Of a DNA stretch of 64,000 bases, positions 35,796-47,525 are shown piece by piece. Under the pieces are notes generated by a model, which worked only from the letters and a program-made list of their open reading frames with translations, had not been told where the DNA came from and ran no database searches. Where the stretch lies: contig OZ022511.1 in the NCBI GenBank assembly GCA_963989385.1, forward strand, positions 28,390,503 through 28,454,502, read 5' to 3'. The stretch's first letter is position 1, and each line of letters begins with the position of its first letter. The DNA comes from Ctena decussata (Eukaryota > Mollusca > Bivalvia > Lucinida > Lucinidae). The translations under genes were made by a program, and so were the position numbers.

Positions 35796-35983
35796 ACGAT
35801 TGGCTTCAATCTGACATTGGCCATGATAACAGCGTTCGATTGGTTAAATGACATAACTGACTTACGTCGCAATGCAATCGCGACGTCAGCAAGTTCATAC
35901 AAAATGCGTTTGCTTTTCAGGTGTTTGACTCTCTTTACACCATAAAATCTTCCAATGATCATTGATAAACAGAAAACAATGAT

Positions 35984-36093
35984 AGTGTCTTTTGATATCA
36001 AGTTTATCAGGCTCAATCAGAAATATGTCGGACTGGCAAGCCTCGCCATTCCTACGCTGGTCTCCCCTGATAAACTTGATATCAAAAGACACT
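35984..36093. repeat. Family G hairpin
   Basis: Arms AGTGTCTTTTGATATCAAGT with inverse, apex GGCAAGCCTCGCC. The left flank has GACTTACGTCGC and GCGACGTCAGC. Confidence 0.8.
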
Positions 36094-36272
36094 AACATGG
36101 TATTCTCTATGTATCAGTTCCTTATCATTGCCTCTGTCTAATCTGAGCATAGTGTGCTCATGTTGGGCTATTAGTATGACTAATTGTCTGGCATCCATCC
36201 GTTAACCTTCGACATCTCCTGAACTGCTTGTCCAGTTTTGTTCAAGCTTGACAGCTATAAAATGGCTTTTTG

Positions 36273-36962
36273 TCGAGCCCCCTTGCGGTCAGCGAGACAT
36301 AGTCACCGGTTTGGTGTTTGTGCATCTGTCCCACAGTCTGTCCGTCCGTTTACAGCCATATCTTGAGTTTGGTTGACCCTAGGACCTTGAAACTTCATCA
36401 CAATATGCCCCACCAAAATGCTAATTGGTGCCCACAAAACTAGGTCACTTGACCTACTTTCATGAAAAAGTACCACATATTTAGTTTTTGTCTGCAGCCC
36501 CATATTTCCCTTATCAGTAGCCCCAGAACATTCAAACTTTATCAGTGCATGCATCTCACCACTCCAGGTCACCTCCAACAAAACTAGGTCACTGTGACCT
36601 ACTTTCACGAAAAAGTACCACATATTTAGTTTTTGTCTGCAGCCTGATATCTCCCTTTTCATAGACCCCAGAACATTGGAACTTCATCAGTACATGCATC
36701 TTCCCACTCCAGGTCACCTCCAACAAAACTAGGTTGCTGTGACCTACTTTCACGAAAAAGTACCACATATTTAATTTTTGAGGTCAGCCCCATATCTTTC
36801 TTTTCATAGGCCCCAGAACATTGAAACTCCATCAGTGCTTGCATCTTCCCACTCCAGGTCACCTCCAACAAAACTAGGTCGCTGTGACCTACTTTCACAA
36901 AAAAGCATTTTCACTACTGTCAAAGCGCCAATGGGCTCGGCATGCAGGCCCCGGCCATCTAG
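36273..36962 (+). repeat. Family F element, GAGCCCCCTTGC cap, with an ERE
   Basis: Starts GTCGAGCCCCCTTGCGGTCA then GTCCGTCCG; about four units of 140 bp with CTACTTTCA(C/T)GAAAAAGTACC and CCAGGTCACCTCCAACAAAA. Confidence 0.8.
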
Positions 36963-37570
36963 TTCTCATCCAAAAGATCTAGATCCATCTTATAAGATGG
37001 ATTTAGATCTTTGAGATTGTTTTGGAAGTGAAAACACACCATCTTACAACCAAAGAAATAGAGTAGAATTTACTGAGCGAGTGCCATTTCTACAATAAAC
37101 CATGACCTTTAATGTGTTTTGGCTGCTACTTGCTTTGGTAGACTTATATTTATCTTTATTGTTACATTTTTAACTATATTGTATTTTCATCTTGTACAGT
37201 TTACATATCAAGTTTAAATGTACATGTAAATGATTTTGCCTTAGGTAAGAGAACCCCTGTTGATGGATGGGAAAGGCAGGGATAGCAAAAATTTTATTTT
37301 TCATAGTTTTCCATAAGGTGCTTCTAATGTTAGGGCCAGAAATGAGATATTAAATATGCCCTTTTTGACTGAGTTTAGTATTTATATGCACATGGCACTA
37401 GGTCCCATTTCTCATGACGCTTATCATACAAAATAAGAGCCAGTAAGAGCTCTGAAAGACAGGTGTGTACCATATTATATCTTGTAAATGTCCCCTTGCT
37501 AATAAATGCTTCCACCCACTGGTCCATTTTCCATCATGAATGGCCATAGGCAAGCAAAATCTGTGATAAG
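36963..37570. other. Presumed 3' UTR or intergenic sequence
   Basis: A family J scrap (36965-37030) is followed by AT-rich, apparently unique sequence with AATAAA at 37501. No coding sequence is seen. Confidence 0.45.
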
Positions 37571-37757
37571 AGTATCAACACACGAAAACCAACAAAGTGG
37601 CATGTGCACCCTGCGAAGACTCACTTCTGGTTAGTCTGATAGTCTTCACTGCAATTAAAGGGTAGCTAAGACTGATCAGACTGTATCGATGCCCAGACTG
37701 ATCTGAGTCTTCACTGGGAGAACATGCCACTTCGTTGGTTTTTTTCATGTGGTGGCA
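37571..37757. repeat. Family A copy 14, shortened
   Basis: Left AACACACGAAAACCAACAAA and right TTCGTTGGTTTTTTTCATGT. Confidence 0.75.
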
Positions 37758-37807
37758 TATATTATTCATGTCTCAGTTATTTGTCTCAGAAATGTTGTAA
37801 CATCTTG

Positions 37808-38070
37808 GTAGAGCCGGGCCGCATAGGTAGGGTGACTGACTTGTAAGCCAGAGGTCCTGGGTTTGATACTTGATCCGGCCACTTGCTTCCATTTCCCCTT
37901 CCGCTGATTCAAGAAGGGCAGTTGTCAGTTACTGGTGAAAGTAAGTGCACTTAGTACTGGTTAACCGCTTAGGAGGTCTAATCCTGCCCAGGAATGATGT
38001 GGTTAGGTTAACTGACCGTCCCGACCTGACCATAGCTGTTTACCGTGGACGTTAAACAATAACAAAACAA
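37808..38070 (+). repeat. Family E SINE
   Basis: Head GGGCCGCATAGGTAGGGTGA with anticodon region CTTGTAAG and B box GGTTTGATAC; the body and GTTAAACAATAACA tail are conserved. Confidence 0.82.
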
Positions 38071-38248
38071 CACATCTTATTAGAATCATGGAAATAAAGA
38101 ACAAAAGGAAATAAGATTGTTTATCCTGGAATTGTCTTCAAAATCAAAGATAAGAAGGCAATTATCGAAGCTGCTCGTATGTAGTTACTTTGATGATAAT
38201 TCATGTACTAAGGTACTAGGTTTCTGCTCGTCATTTAGCTATTATAGT

Positions 38249-39500
38249 AAGTAAGTAAGTAAGTAAGTAATGTCTTTATTTAGAGAGGGTATAACACAGT
38301 TGGCAAAACCAATCTTCCCTGAGGCCCTCTTTGACTATTTAAACATAAATATATCTACTAACATTATTTACAAGATTTTGACATTGTCAACTAACATACA
38401 CTAATTTCAGTTATAACTCTTGTTCTGCTAATTCAGAGTGTTCTGTCATTGTGAGTTGTGTAGATCCTGAAAAAGCCAAGTAATCAGGTCCCACACATAC
38501 AATGATGCTGGAGATGTCTGAGTAGCTGAGAATCAGACGTAGGTATGATAAGCTGACTGAATCAACAGAGCAAGGGCTAAATACACTCATATCATAAAAT
38601 GCATAACAAACAATGAAAACATCTAATGGTCATATGTTTGACTTTGTCAAACACTGAAGATAACAACAAGATTACTAAACCCAGAGGAGTTAGGGGCAGC
38701 AAATAAACAATGTTTTGATTATAAACAAATAACACTATTACTTTAATTCATTTACCATATTTACCCTAGGTATTGACGCAAACAGTGTAGACCCAGTCTG
38801 ATCAGGGCCAACACTGTTTGCCTTTCTGCCAGAACATTTTGGTCATATCACCAGATGACAAAATCAAATTGTTCTCACTTTAAGATAATTCAAAATTAGC
38901 TGATCAAAGTGTCCAAACATTTAAGAGTAATCATGGTGGTTTAATAATGTGTCTAGAGTTTCTTAATACTTAGACTGTCTACTACCCGAGTGTGTTTTCT
39001 GTTTTTATTACATACCCAGATTTTAGACCAGTTTTAACAATTAAATTTAACTAAGATGCTTAAAACTTGAAGTCTATCCAAAAATGTCTAAAAGAAATAA
39101 ATAAATAAGAGAAGAAAAACCTTACACTTGATCCAATTTTGCTAGACAAAATTTGAACATAGAGTTAAGCATCAAAGTTCCACAATCCATTACCTTCAGA
39201 TATCACATAAATGCAGAGAGTTAGCATATTTTTACAAAATATTTATACAGTACATCCTACACGTTTAACATAAAATTAACATAAAACAACTGCCGGGCAT
39301 TTGCTTGACAATATCATAATCATGACAAGAAGATTAAACTAACATCCTGAAGAACTGGGCTTCAGCCTTCAGTACAAAGTTAGGATGAAGAACATCCTCT
39401 CTGTACTGCTTACACTGGTGTTAATCCATAACACACTGATTTTGATTCAGTTAGTTCAGATTAAAATTAAGAGAAAAAAAAAAAAAAAATATTGGACTAA
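38249..39500. other. Unassigned intergenic sequence
   Basis: Begins with a (GTAA)n microsatellite at 38249-38270 and ends near an A run at 39475. One family D hairpin lies at 38775-38825. No gene seen. Confidence 0.5.
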
Positions 39501-39504
39501 ACTT

Positions 39505-39725
39505 ATTAGGTGTATGGGTACATCTGACTAGTCTTCCGCCATTTTTACAAAGAGGAACAACTTATGTGACTTCCTGTTCAATTCCCTGGGCAACCAAGCC
39601 CCTCTGATATGAGATCTACACCTAAAAGAAAGAAGCTACTCCTAGAGAAGCCACTTCTTTCCCCAGATGAGAAGGGAGGCAATGTAAAAATGAGTTACTT
39701 TCCCTGAAAGTGCACCCATCCATTT
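39505..39725. repeat. Family I element
   Basis: GTGTATGGGTACATCTGACT left end and CTGAAAGTGCACCCATCCAT right end. Confidence 0.75.
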
Positions 39726-40141
39726 TATGACCCTGTGTTAAAATCCAAGATAGTACTTAACAATTTTACTCAAACTTTAGTAAGTAAAGTTCTCATCCCA
39801 GATAGACCTCAAATTAGGTTTTATCAATTTTGATTCTGTGGGATCAAAATTGCTATGTAATATTGATTTTGAAATTGTCCTTTTTTTTTATAGGCACAAC
39901 TTCTGTGGATAGGTTGACCAACTTCAGACTTTTATAAGATTTATGGCTATGTTGATAATTTCGAACAACCGTCCCATCTGGATTTATGTTTTGATGAGAC
40001 ATTTATACTCAGAATTAAGTAAAAATAAATTAAGTAGAAAGTCATGCATTAAGTCTTAATTCTATTATGATTATACAAAATTGGCCGAACTGTTTAGTAT
40101 TTCGATTTTAAGGTTTCATAGTCTACTGCTTCTAAATACAA

Positions 40142-40380
40142 TATAGTCAACTCTTGATATCTCGGATTCGAAATTTATTTAAAAGTTATGATATCTTAAT
40201 GTTAATTTTCTGGTCCCAGAAAATTTACTTTAAGATATCAGTAGTTTGAGGTTAGAGTTGTTGAAATGGAAATAAAAATAGAGAATGTGTCAAAAATGTA
40301 TGTTTGGATATAAGGAGTACTTTGAGATTATCAGTGTTCCAGATATCGAGAGTTGAGAGACATCGAGAGTTGGCTGTAAA
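40142..40380. repeat. TIR element with GATATC-rich arms
   Basis: AGTCAACTCTTGATATCTCG and ATCGAGAGTTGGCTGTA are inverted ends. Confidence 0.75.
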
Positions 40381-40547
40381 TAGTCGAAGTGTGGCTTTTA
40401 CTGTTCTTCTAGGTATATATATAGCATTATTTTTATGTGCAAGATGTAAATTTATAATTTGTTAACCTATATAATAGCATTATTTTTGTGAACTTGTTAT
40501 AACTAAAGTGTGTAAAGTTTAGCATTATCTATTGAATTCCATGTTCC

Positions 40548-40553
40548 AATAAA
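40548..40553 (+). terminator. Candidate polyadenylation signal for the myosin
   Basis: AATAAA in an AT-rich, UTR-like stretch. If used, the 3' UTR would be about 5.9 kb. Another AATAAA at 37501 is an alternative. No strong signal lies close after the stop at 34654. Confidence 0.3.
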
Positions 40554-40560
40554 TATTTAT

Positions 40561-41180
40561 AATACTAGTCTTTCTTTGTGTCCAATACTAAGCTTTCTTT
40601 GTTCTTTGTGTATAATGTTTGTCTTTCATTACACTTAGTGTAAAATGCTAGTTTGTCTTTGTCCTTTGTGTGTACTCGTCTTATTTGTTTATGATGCTAG
40701 TATTTCTTTGCTCTTTGTGTATGCTAGTAATTGCTCTTTGTGAGTAATGCTAGTATTTCTTTGTTCTTTCTATATAATGCTAGTCATTGTTCCTTGTAAA
40801 TAATGCTAGTCTTTCTTTGCTCTTTGTTATAATGTGTGTTTGTGTAAAATGCTAGTCTTTCTTTGTGTACAATGCTAGTTTGTCTTTGTTCAGCATACAT
40901 GTTTAATGCTAGTATTTGTTTGCCCTTTGTGTTTAATGCTAGTCTTTGTTCATTGTGTACATTAGTATTTCTTTGTTCTTTGTGTATTATGTTACATGTA
41001 CGTAGTCTTTCTGTGTTTTTGTGTATAATACTTGTCTTTGTTCCTTGTGTATAATGCTAGTCCTTCTTTGTTCTGTGTGTTTAATGTTAGTATTTCTTTA
41101 TTATTTCTGTATAAAGCTAGTACATGTATTTGTGTTTAATATTTTTTAGTTTTTGTGCTACTATGCTTGTCTGTCTTTGT
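40561..41180. repeat. Degenerate TGCTAGTCTTTCTTTGTTC minisatellite
   Basis: About 17 loose units of 30-40 bp built on ATGCTAGT(C/A)TTTCTTTG followed by TTCTTTGTGTATA. Confidence 0.85.
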
Positions 41181-42004
41181 GAATAATGCTCCTCTTTTCA
41201 CTGAGAGTTGAATGTTTGCTGCATTACAAGACAAGAGCTTTCCAAGGGGTGCATGACACACCCGAGCTTCATACCCAAATAGGAGCAATAACCTAGTAGC
41301 CAATGAATGCTGAATTACCCTTTTTCTGACTGACTATTTTACTCACCAATACTGTTAGAATACCAAAACACAGCCATACTTTCATAGAAAATAAACAGAA
41401 GGTATCCAGTAAATGTACTTCTCTACCGTACGCTGTTTGGAGAAAAAGATTATTTGAAAAGTAAAGTATGTAGAAAAGAAAATACTGGTCATTTCTTTTT
41501 CATGGCTGTTCCATTTATGAAGATCCAATACTTTACACCTATCCACTTTTGAGCCTCACAGCTGCATAAATATTGAACATGGGCAGTAACTCCATATTTA
41601 ATTATAGCAATTATCATACCTTTTACACAACATTTTGCCCATCAGATACAATAAGTTGGCCAAAAGTCAGCTTCCTGAGGGAAGCAGTTCAATATTGGAT
41701 AAAATGCCTAGGTTGACCAGAGCACATGCTCGGACGCAGCCAATCAGTGTGCTTCATTTTGAGTTTGAGATTATACTCAAGTTTTATAACCTCTAACCCA
41801 GGGAGAAAAGTATACCAGAGCTGCTATTCTTGTTACACATCAGCTTGACAAGAAAAACAGTAGTATGAAGTGTCTATGAAATGTTCCAAATGGTTTGAGA
41901 GTTAAGGATTGAGCAGGAAATAATGCAAGGTCAGATAATTCAGAAAGTAAGCCAGAGATGCAGTTCTTATTTGCAACACATCTGGTCAGTCTACACATTA
42001 CAGT
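41181..42004. other. Unassigned intergenic sequence
   Basis: No gene or shared repeat seen. Confidence 0.45.
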
Positions 42005-42215
42005 CAAGCTCTGCGGTTATTGTCAACTTCCAATATCTTGAAATTCATCTCAATCTACTGATATCTCAAGGTATATTTTCTGGTCCCATTATTTTAGGAT
42101 ATTTGGAGTAAAATTGTAAAGAAAAATAAGGAAATGTGTCCAAACTATATTCTTTGATATAAAAGAGTACTTTGAGATATCAGTGTTTGAGATAACCAGA
42201 GTCAACTGTAGTTAC
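42005..42215. repeat. TIR element with GATATC-rich arms, diverged
   Basis: CTGATATCTCAAGGTATATT and GAGATATCAGTGTTTGAG lie in inverted orientation; right end AGAGTCAACTGTAG. Confidence 0.65.
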
Positions 42216-42236
42216 TTATGAATTTTCCCTAAAATT

Positions 42237-42480
42237 TAAGGTGAATGGGTACTCTTTCAGGACAAGTATCATTTTTGCCTCCCTTCAATAGGAGGTAAAC
42301 TCTTAAAGGAAGAATTTGCTCCTCTAGGAGCAGTTTTCTTTCCTGTAAGATCCTGTAAGAGCAGACTCCATTTTGGAAGGGCTTCATTGTCCAGGGAAGC
42401 AAAATGAAGTCACAAAAGTTGTTGCCCTTTGTAAAAATGACAGTGAACATGGAGGTGTACCAGTTCATCTTAAGAGGGTT
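42237..42480. repeat. Family I element, well preserved
   Basis: Ends TTAAGGTGAATGGGTACTCT and GGAGGTGTACCAGTTCATCT, inverted; inner AGGAAGAATTTGCTCCTCTA. Confidence 0.82.
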
Positions 42481-42646
42481 TTCTCATTATGCAGCCCCTA
42501 TATACAATTTTCTATAAATTTCTAAAATAGTAATATGTCCTCTGCTATATTTCCTTTTGCAGTGAACTTCTGTAATTCTGCTTTGTAAATTACCTCACCT
42601 TTATGCCTTATGTACAGTGCCTTTGTTAACAGCCTCATAACACATT

Positions 42647-42884
42647 TGGGCCCCAACCAGAGAAAACCAACAAAGTGGTCGTACACCCAGCGCAGACTCA
42701 GATCAGCCTGGGCATCCCCCCAGCTTGATCAGACTCTTCGCTTTGCGCTTAAAGGATTGCTAAGGGTCTAAGCTACCTCCATGCGGACACTGAAGACTCT
42801 GATCAGACTGGGCAGTTGTCCAGGCTGATCTGAGTCTGCGCTGGATGCACAACCACTTTGTTGGTTTTCTCATGTAGCGGCTCA
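42647..42884. repeat. Family A copy 15
   Basis: Diverged left end; right end CTCATGTAGCGGCTCA. Confidence 0.8.
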
Positions 42885-43009
42885 ATTGTCAAATGCATAT
42901 TGTGTATATTTTGTCAAAAATTTATTTCATGTCTGTTCCAAATGCAGATCTGAGCAGTAGACTTCAGGAAAGCCTCAATATTGGCCAATTTAAAACCTTA
43001 CAAAGGATA

Positions 43010-43370
43010 CATAAATAACCTCGTTAACACTTAAAGCACCAAAAATGATATTACCATAATGGCCCTAAAATTTCGGACACCAGAAAGTCCGACAATTATT
43101 GTTCGAAAATTCTTAGAAAGTGGGTTTTACTTTTTTAATGCACCCAAATGGCAAATGTTGTAGATCTTGAGGAGCAGTTTGATCTGGGTCTACAATGTTT
43201 GCTCAGACCTGTCTGTCCAAATATTTAGGGTCATTAAGGTAGTTGAATTTGCAAACAGCATAGATCCCTCTAGTCTTTGAAAACTCAATAGATATAGCTT
43301 GGATAAAAACATTTTGAAATTTTGCGGACGTATATTTTGTCTGCTTTTTTTGGGGTTTTAAGGGTTGATA
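43010..43370. repeat. Two adjoining family D elements
   Basis: GGCAAATGTTGTAGATCTTG...GGTCTACAATGTTTGC, then TTTGCAAACAGCATAGATCC. Confidence 0.65.
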
Positions 43371-43582
43371 AGAACATTGGTTTAAGTGAATAATAATGCT
43401 ATGGTTTTGTCTTGCTGATAGATTATACATGTATATATTTATATGTTCGTGTTGTTTAGAATATTTACAATTCACAATGTCTCTTTTATTTAGTAACTGA
43501 ATACAAGCTGTGCTACTTTGTACTCTGTTATAAGTCCTTCTGTAGAAGAACAAGGAAGTTAATGTTTGTTGACATTCACATA

Positions 43583-43820
43583 TGAGCCGCGACACGAGAT
43601 AACCAACAATGTGGTTGTGCGCCCAGCGCAGACTCAGATCAGCCTGGGCATCCGCCCAGTCTGATCAGAGTCTTCGCTGTCCGCATGGGGGTAGCTTAGA
43701 CCCTTAGCTACCCTTTAGGCGCTTAGCAAAGAGTCTGATCAGATCGGGCGTAAGCCCAGGTTGATCTGAGTCTGCGCTGGGCGCACAACCACTTTGTTGG
43801 TTTTCTCGTGTCGCAGCTCA
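43583..43820. repeat. Family A copy 16
   Basis: Ends TGAGCCGCGACACGAG and CTCGTGTCGCAGCTCA. One of the best preserved copies. Confidence 0.9.
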
Positions 43821-43965
43821 ATTATTTCTTACAAGATAGGGTTTTTCCTCTTCCAAAACAATCTCAAAGAAGACAGATCTAGATCTGAGATTTTTTTTAG
43901 AGAAAACCCATGTCATAGCTGAATTACACGACTGAATTGCAATTTGTGGTCATTTTGGAAAGATA

Positions 43966-45236
43966 CGAGGGGTGATCAATAAATTTGAGAATTTTCTAAA
44001 TAAGGTAAATACTGTTGGAGGTTCTTACAATTAAAGTTTATTCCTTTTCAAAGTAAGACCTCTTTGCTTTCATGCACTTGTCTTATCTTTCCACACATGC
44101 TGCAGGTCCTCACACGACACCGTTCAAAGCGCCTCGCGTTATTGCAGTACGTAGTTTCTGTCTGGACTCAAATTTCCTTCTCTGAAGGTGATCTTTCACA
44201 GTTGGAAGCAGAAAGAAGTCAGAGGTAGCCAAATCTGGACTGCAAGGTGGCCGTTGAAGTGGTTCTATATTTGAATCGCTCTTAGTTTGCTTTACAACAC
44301 TACATACATGTACTGGCCCTTTATCTTGGTGTAGGATGAATCCTGACCTGTACAACTCCAGGGGCTCATCTCAGACAGCTCTTCGGAGTTTCTCGAAGTA
44401 CACTGGAATAGTAGTCACCATTGACAGTAGCTTTGATTTAGTACAATTTCCTTCAAATCACAAAATATTAAAAATATTGACCTTTGCCAACTGACTTGGA
44501 AAGACGTGCTTTTACAGGTGATGGGGACAAAGTAAGCCTCCACATTGAGCTTTGTTGCTTACTTTCAGGCTCAAAGAAATGAAATCATGTTTCATCATGT
44601 TATCACTTAAGAAATGAATCCCCTTCCTCTGACAATCTCTGTTGAAGTTCTGTGCTTAGTTTTACCCTAACGGTCTTTTGTTCTGGAACAAGCAACCTAG
44701 GCACCCAAATACACAAATCCGCAGCATTCCGAGCACATTTGTTAGAATATCGAGAGCAGTTTCATAGCCAGTGTCAAAGTCCTCACCTACCTGCCGACCA
44801 GTGATTCGCCTATCTTTCATAACATATTTCTCTATTGCAGCAACCTTTTTGTCAGTACTTAAGCTACTTTTCGCTCGGGCGGGTGTCATCTTTCACAGAC
44901 TTTCTGCCATCACTGAACTGATGAAACCACTTGTGAATACAACTATTTGAGAAGTCCTCGTAAACCTTTTGCAGGTCATCTTTTATTTCTGGCATATTCT
45001 TCCTAATTTTACTTAGAATGTCATCACAGCACGCTGTTCATTTACAATGTGGTTTGCCACACTGCATGTTTACAGTGATGTCATTACTGATGTCACAGTA
45101 TCAGTTCTGATGTCACAAGTATGTTACGTCATCAAACTGTCCCTAATTGATATTACAGCATGTGGCTGAAGTTTCATTAACCTATGACTTATACAGGGTC
45201 TCATATTAAATACTTGAACTTATTGATCACTCCTCG
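43966..45236 (-). mobile_element. Full-length mariner-type transposon, inactive
   Basis: A 1271 bp element has matching ends (CGAGGGGTGATCAATAAAT and, inverted, CGAGGAGTGATCAATAAGT) flanked by TA on both sides. That is the normal mariner length and target. Its transposase lies on the minus strand and is broken. Confidence 0.88.
44100..45030 (-). pseudogene. Mariner transposase pseudogene
   Basis: Fragments in several frames match mariner transposase: an N-terminal HTH region (IHKWFHQFSDGRKSVKDD, then DRRITGRQVGEDF), a DETW catalytic block, and LHQDKGPVHV...CSPDLATSDFF with 34 residues between the second and third catalytic Asp (DD34D). The Trp codon of DETW is a TGA stop at 44585-44587, and frameshifts separate the blocks. 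Confidence 0.85.
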
Positions 45237-45950
45237 TAAACGCCAATCTTATAACCAAATAAATACGGTTTACCGTGATCTTGATAATAAAACATTTTAT
45301 GAAAAAGTTAAGTGTGTACATCTAAATTTTGTCATTTATTTTCACTGTGTATACAAGATCTGTTGTTTTGCCATTATACAGTTTATTAAAGCTTTTTCTA
45401 GAAGTTCTCTTCCTTTGTATTACAATGCCTCCCAGAAGAAATATATTTTTACCCCACCCACACCCCTAAACTAATGATTAGAGGGTGGGGGAAATGTGCA
45501 TCTTTTGTTTTCGGTGTGAATCACACACAAAGAATAGGGGGTGGGGAACCAGCATATTGTTTTGGTGTGGATCCTGTTAACCCTCACTGTCCCATGTCTC
45601 ACAAGTAAAGTACATGTATCAAGGAATAGCATGCAAAACAAAAGTAGATGTGTATCCTCATTTATAAAATAAGGTAGTCTTTACATACAGACATGATATG
45701 TACACACAGACAACATAATGGCAAATTGTAACATAATGGCAAATTGTACACAATTGGCACAATTGAAATCTTCCCTCATTACTTCATGTAAAAGAATCAA
45801 CAGTATAGTAGAATTTCATTTTAAAACTGAAAAAGGTAACACAATCACTGTATGGGTGGGCCCTGAGGTGATACTGCTCATATGCCAGGAAAATACCATC
45901 AAACTTCTAATTACATATAAATCTGAGAAAGAACAAGGCATCACAGGCGA
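45237..45950. other. Unassigned intergenic sequence
   Basis: No gene supported. Contains a CCCCACCC-rich patch near 45454-45495. Confidence 0.5.
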
Positions 45951-47286
45951 TACAAATCCCCTCGCACAAGCCTAGTTGCTCTAGATATTGTCATACCCTA
46001 CATTTATGTGAAGTTATTTTAAAATCCATGGAGAAATAAAGGCGCTAGAGCGATGACAAAGTTTTTCTAAAAATAGCCACAGTGACCTTGACCCTGAACG
46101 CAGCACCCTGTAAGTCGAACTTGCTCGAGATATTGTCATGCCCTACATTTGTGTGAAGTTATTTCAAAATCTATTGAGAAATGTAGGCGCTAGAGCGATG
46201 ACAAAGTTTTCTAGAAATAGCCACAGTGACCTTGACCTTGGGCGCAGTACCCTGAAAGTCGAACTTGCTCGAGATATTGTCATGCTCTACATTTGTGTGA
46301 AGTTATTTCAAAATCCATTGAGAAATGTAGGCGCTAGACACAAAGTTTTTCTAAAAATAGCCACAGTGACCTTTACCTTGGGCGCAGCACCCTGAAAGTC
46401 GAACTTGCTCGAGATATTGTCATGCCCTACATTTGTGTGAAGTTATTTTAAAATCCATGGAGAAATGTAGGCGCTAGAGCGATAAAGTTTTTCTAAAAAT
46501 AGCCACAGTGACCTTGACCTTGGGCACAGCACCCTGAAAGTCGATCTTGCTTGAGATATTGTCATGCCCTACATTTGTATGAAGTTATTTCAAAATGCAT
46601 TAAGAAATGTAGGCGCTAGAGCGCTGACAAAGTTTTTCTAAAAATAACCACAGTGACCTTGACCATGGGCGCAGCACCCTGAAAGTCGAACTTGCTCGAG
46701 ATATTGTCATGCCCTACATTTGTGTGAAGTTATTTCAAAATCCTTGACAAATGTAGGCACTAGAGCAATGACAAAGTTTTTCTAAAAATAGCCACAGTGA
46801 CCTTGACCTTGGGTGCAGCACCCTGAATGTCGAACTAGCTTGAGATATTGTCATGCGCTACATTTGTGTGAAGTTATTTTAAAATCCATTGGGAAATGTA
46901 GGCATTAGAGCGATGACAAAGTTTTTCTAAAAATAGCCACAGTGACCTTGACCTTGGGCACAGCACCCTGAAAGTCGAACTTGCTCGAGATATTGTCATG
47001 CCATACATTTGTGTGAAGTTATTTCAAAGTCCATTGAGAAATGTAGGCGCTAAAGCGCTGACAGAGTTTTTCTAAAAATAGCCACAGTGACCTTGACCTT
47101 GGGCGCAGCACCCTGAAAGTCGAACTTGCTCGAGATATTGTAATACCCTACACTTGTGTGAAGTTATTTTAAAATCCGTTGAGAAATGTATGTGCTAGAG
47201 CGATGACAAAAGGTGAACATACGTACGTACTTACGTATGGGACAAAACCTATATCCCCTCACCACTTCGTGGTGCGAGGGGATTAA
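45951..47286 (-). repeat. Family F element, CCCCTCGCAC cap, nine units of about 143 bp
   Basis: Left end AATCCCCTCGCACAAGC; units start near 45981, 46129, 46269, 46411, 46551, 46698, 46841, 46985 and 47129. At the right a CCCCTCACCACTTCGTGGTG hairpin and TACGTACGTAC form the cap, so the element lies in minus orientation. Confidence 0.88.
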
Positions 47287-47525
47287 AATGCATAGTAAGT
47301 CTGAAAATTTAAACCTAGATTTGAGCTTCAAACTTGTGTTTAAAATATTTTATCCTAGGTTTTAATTTTTAAACCTAGGTTTTACCTTTTCAAAACAAAG
47401 TTTCAAAAAATTACTTTTTAAACCACAGTTTAACTTTCAGTTTGAAAATGAACTTCTCTTTGAAATTCTCAAGCCATGGATTGAAACCATGGTTTAAGAC
47501 ATGAAACAAGGAATGGTTATTTTAA

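Noticed and set aside
46138..46395. 85-codon open frame with repeated peptide
   Set aside because: It reads through the 143 bp tandem units; the peptide repeat only reflects the DNA repeat, and frames break in other units.
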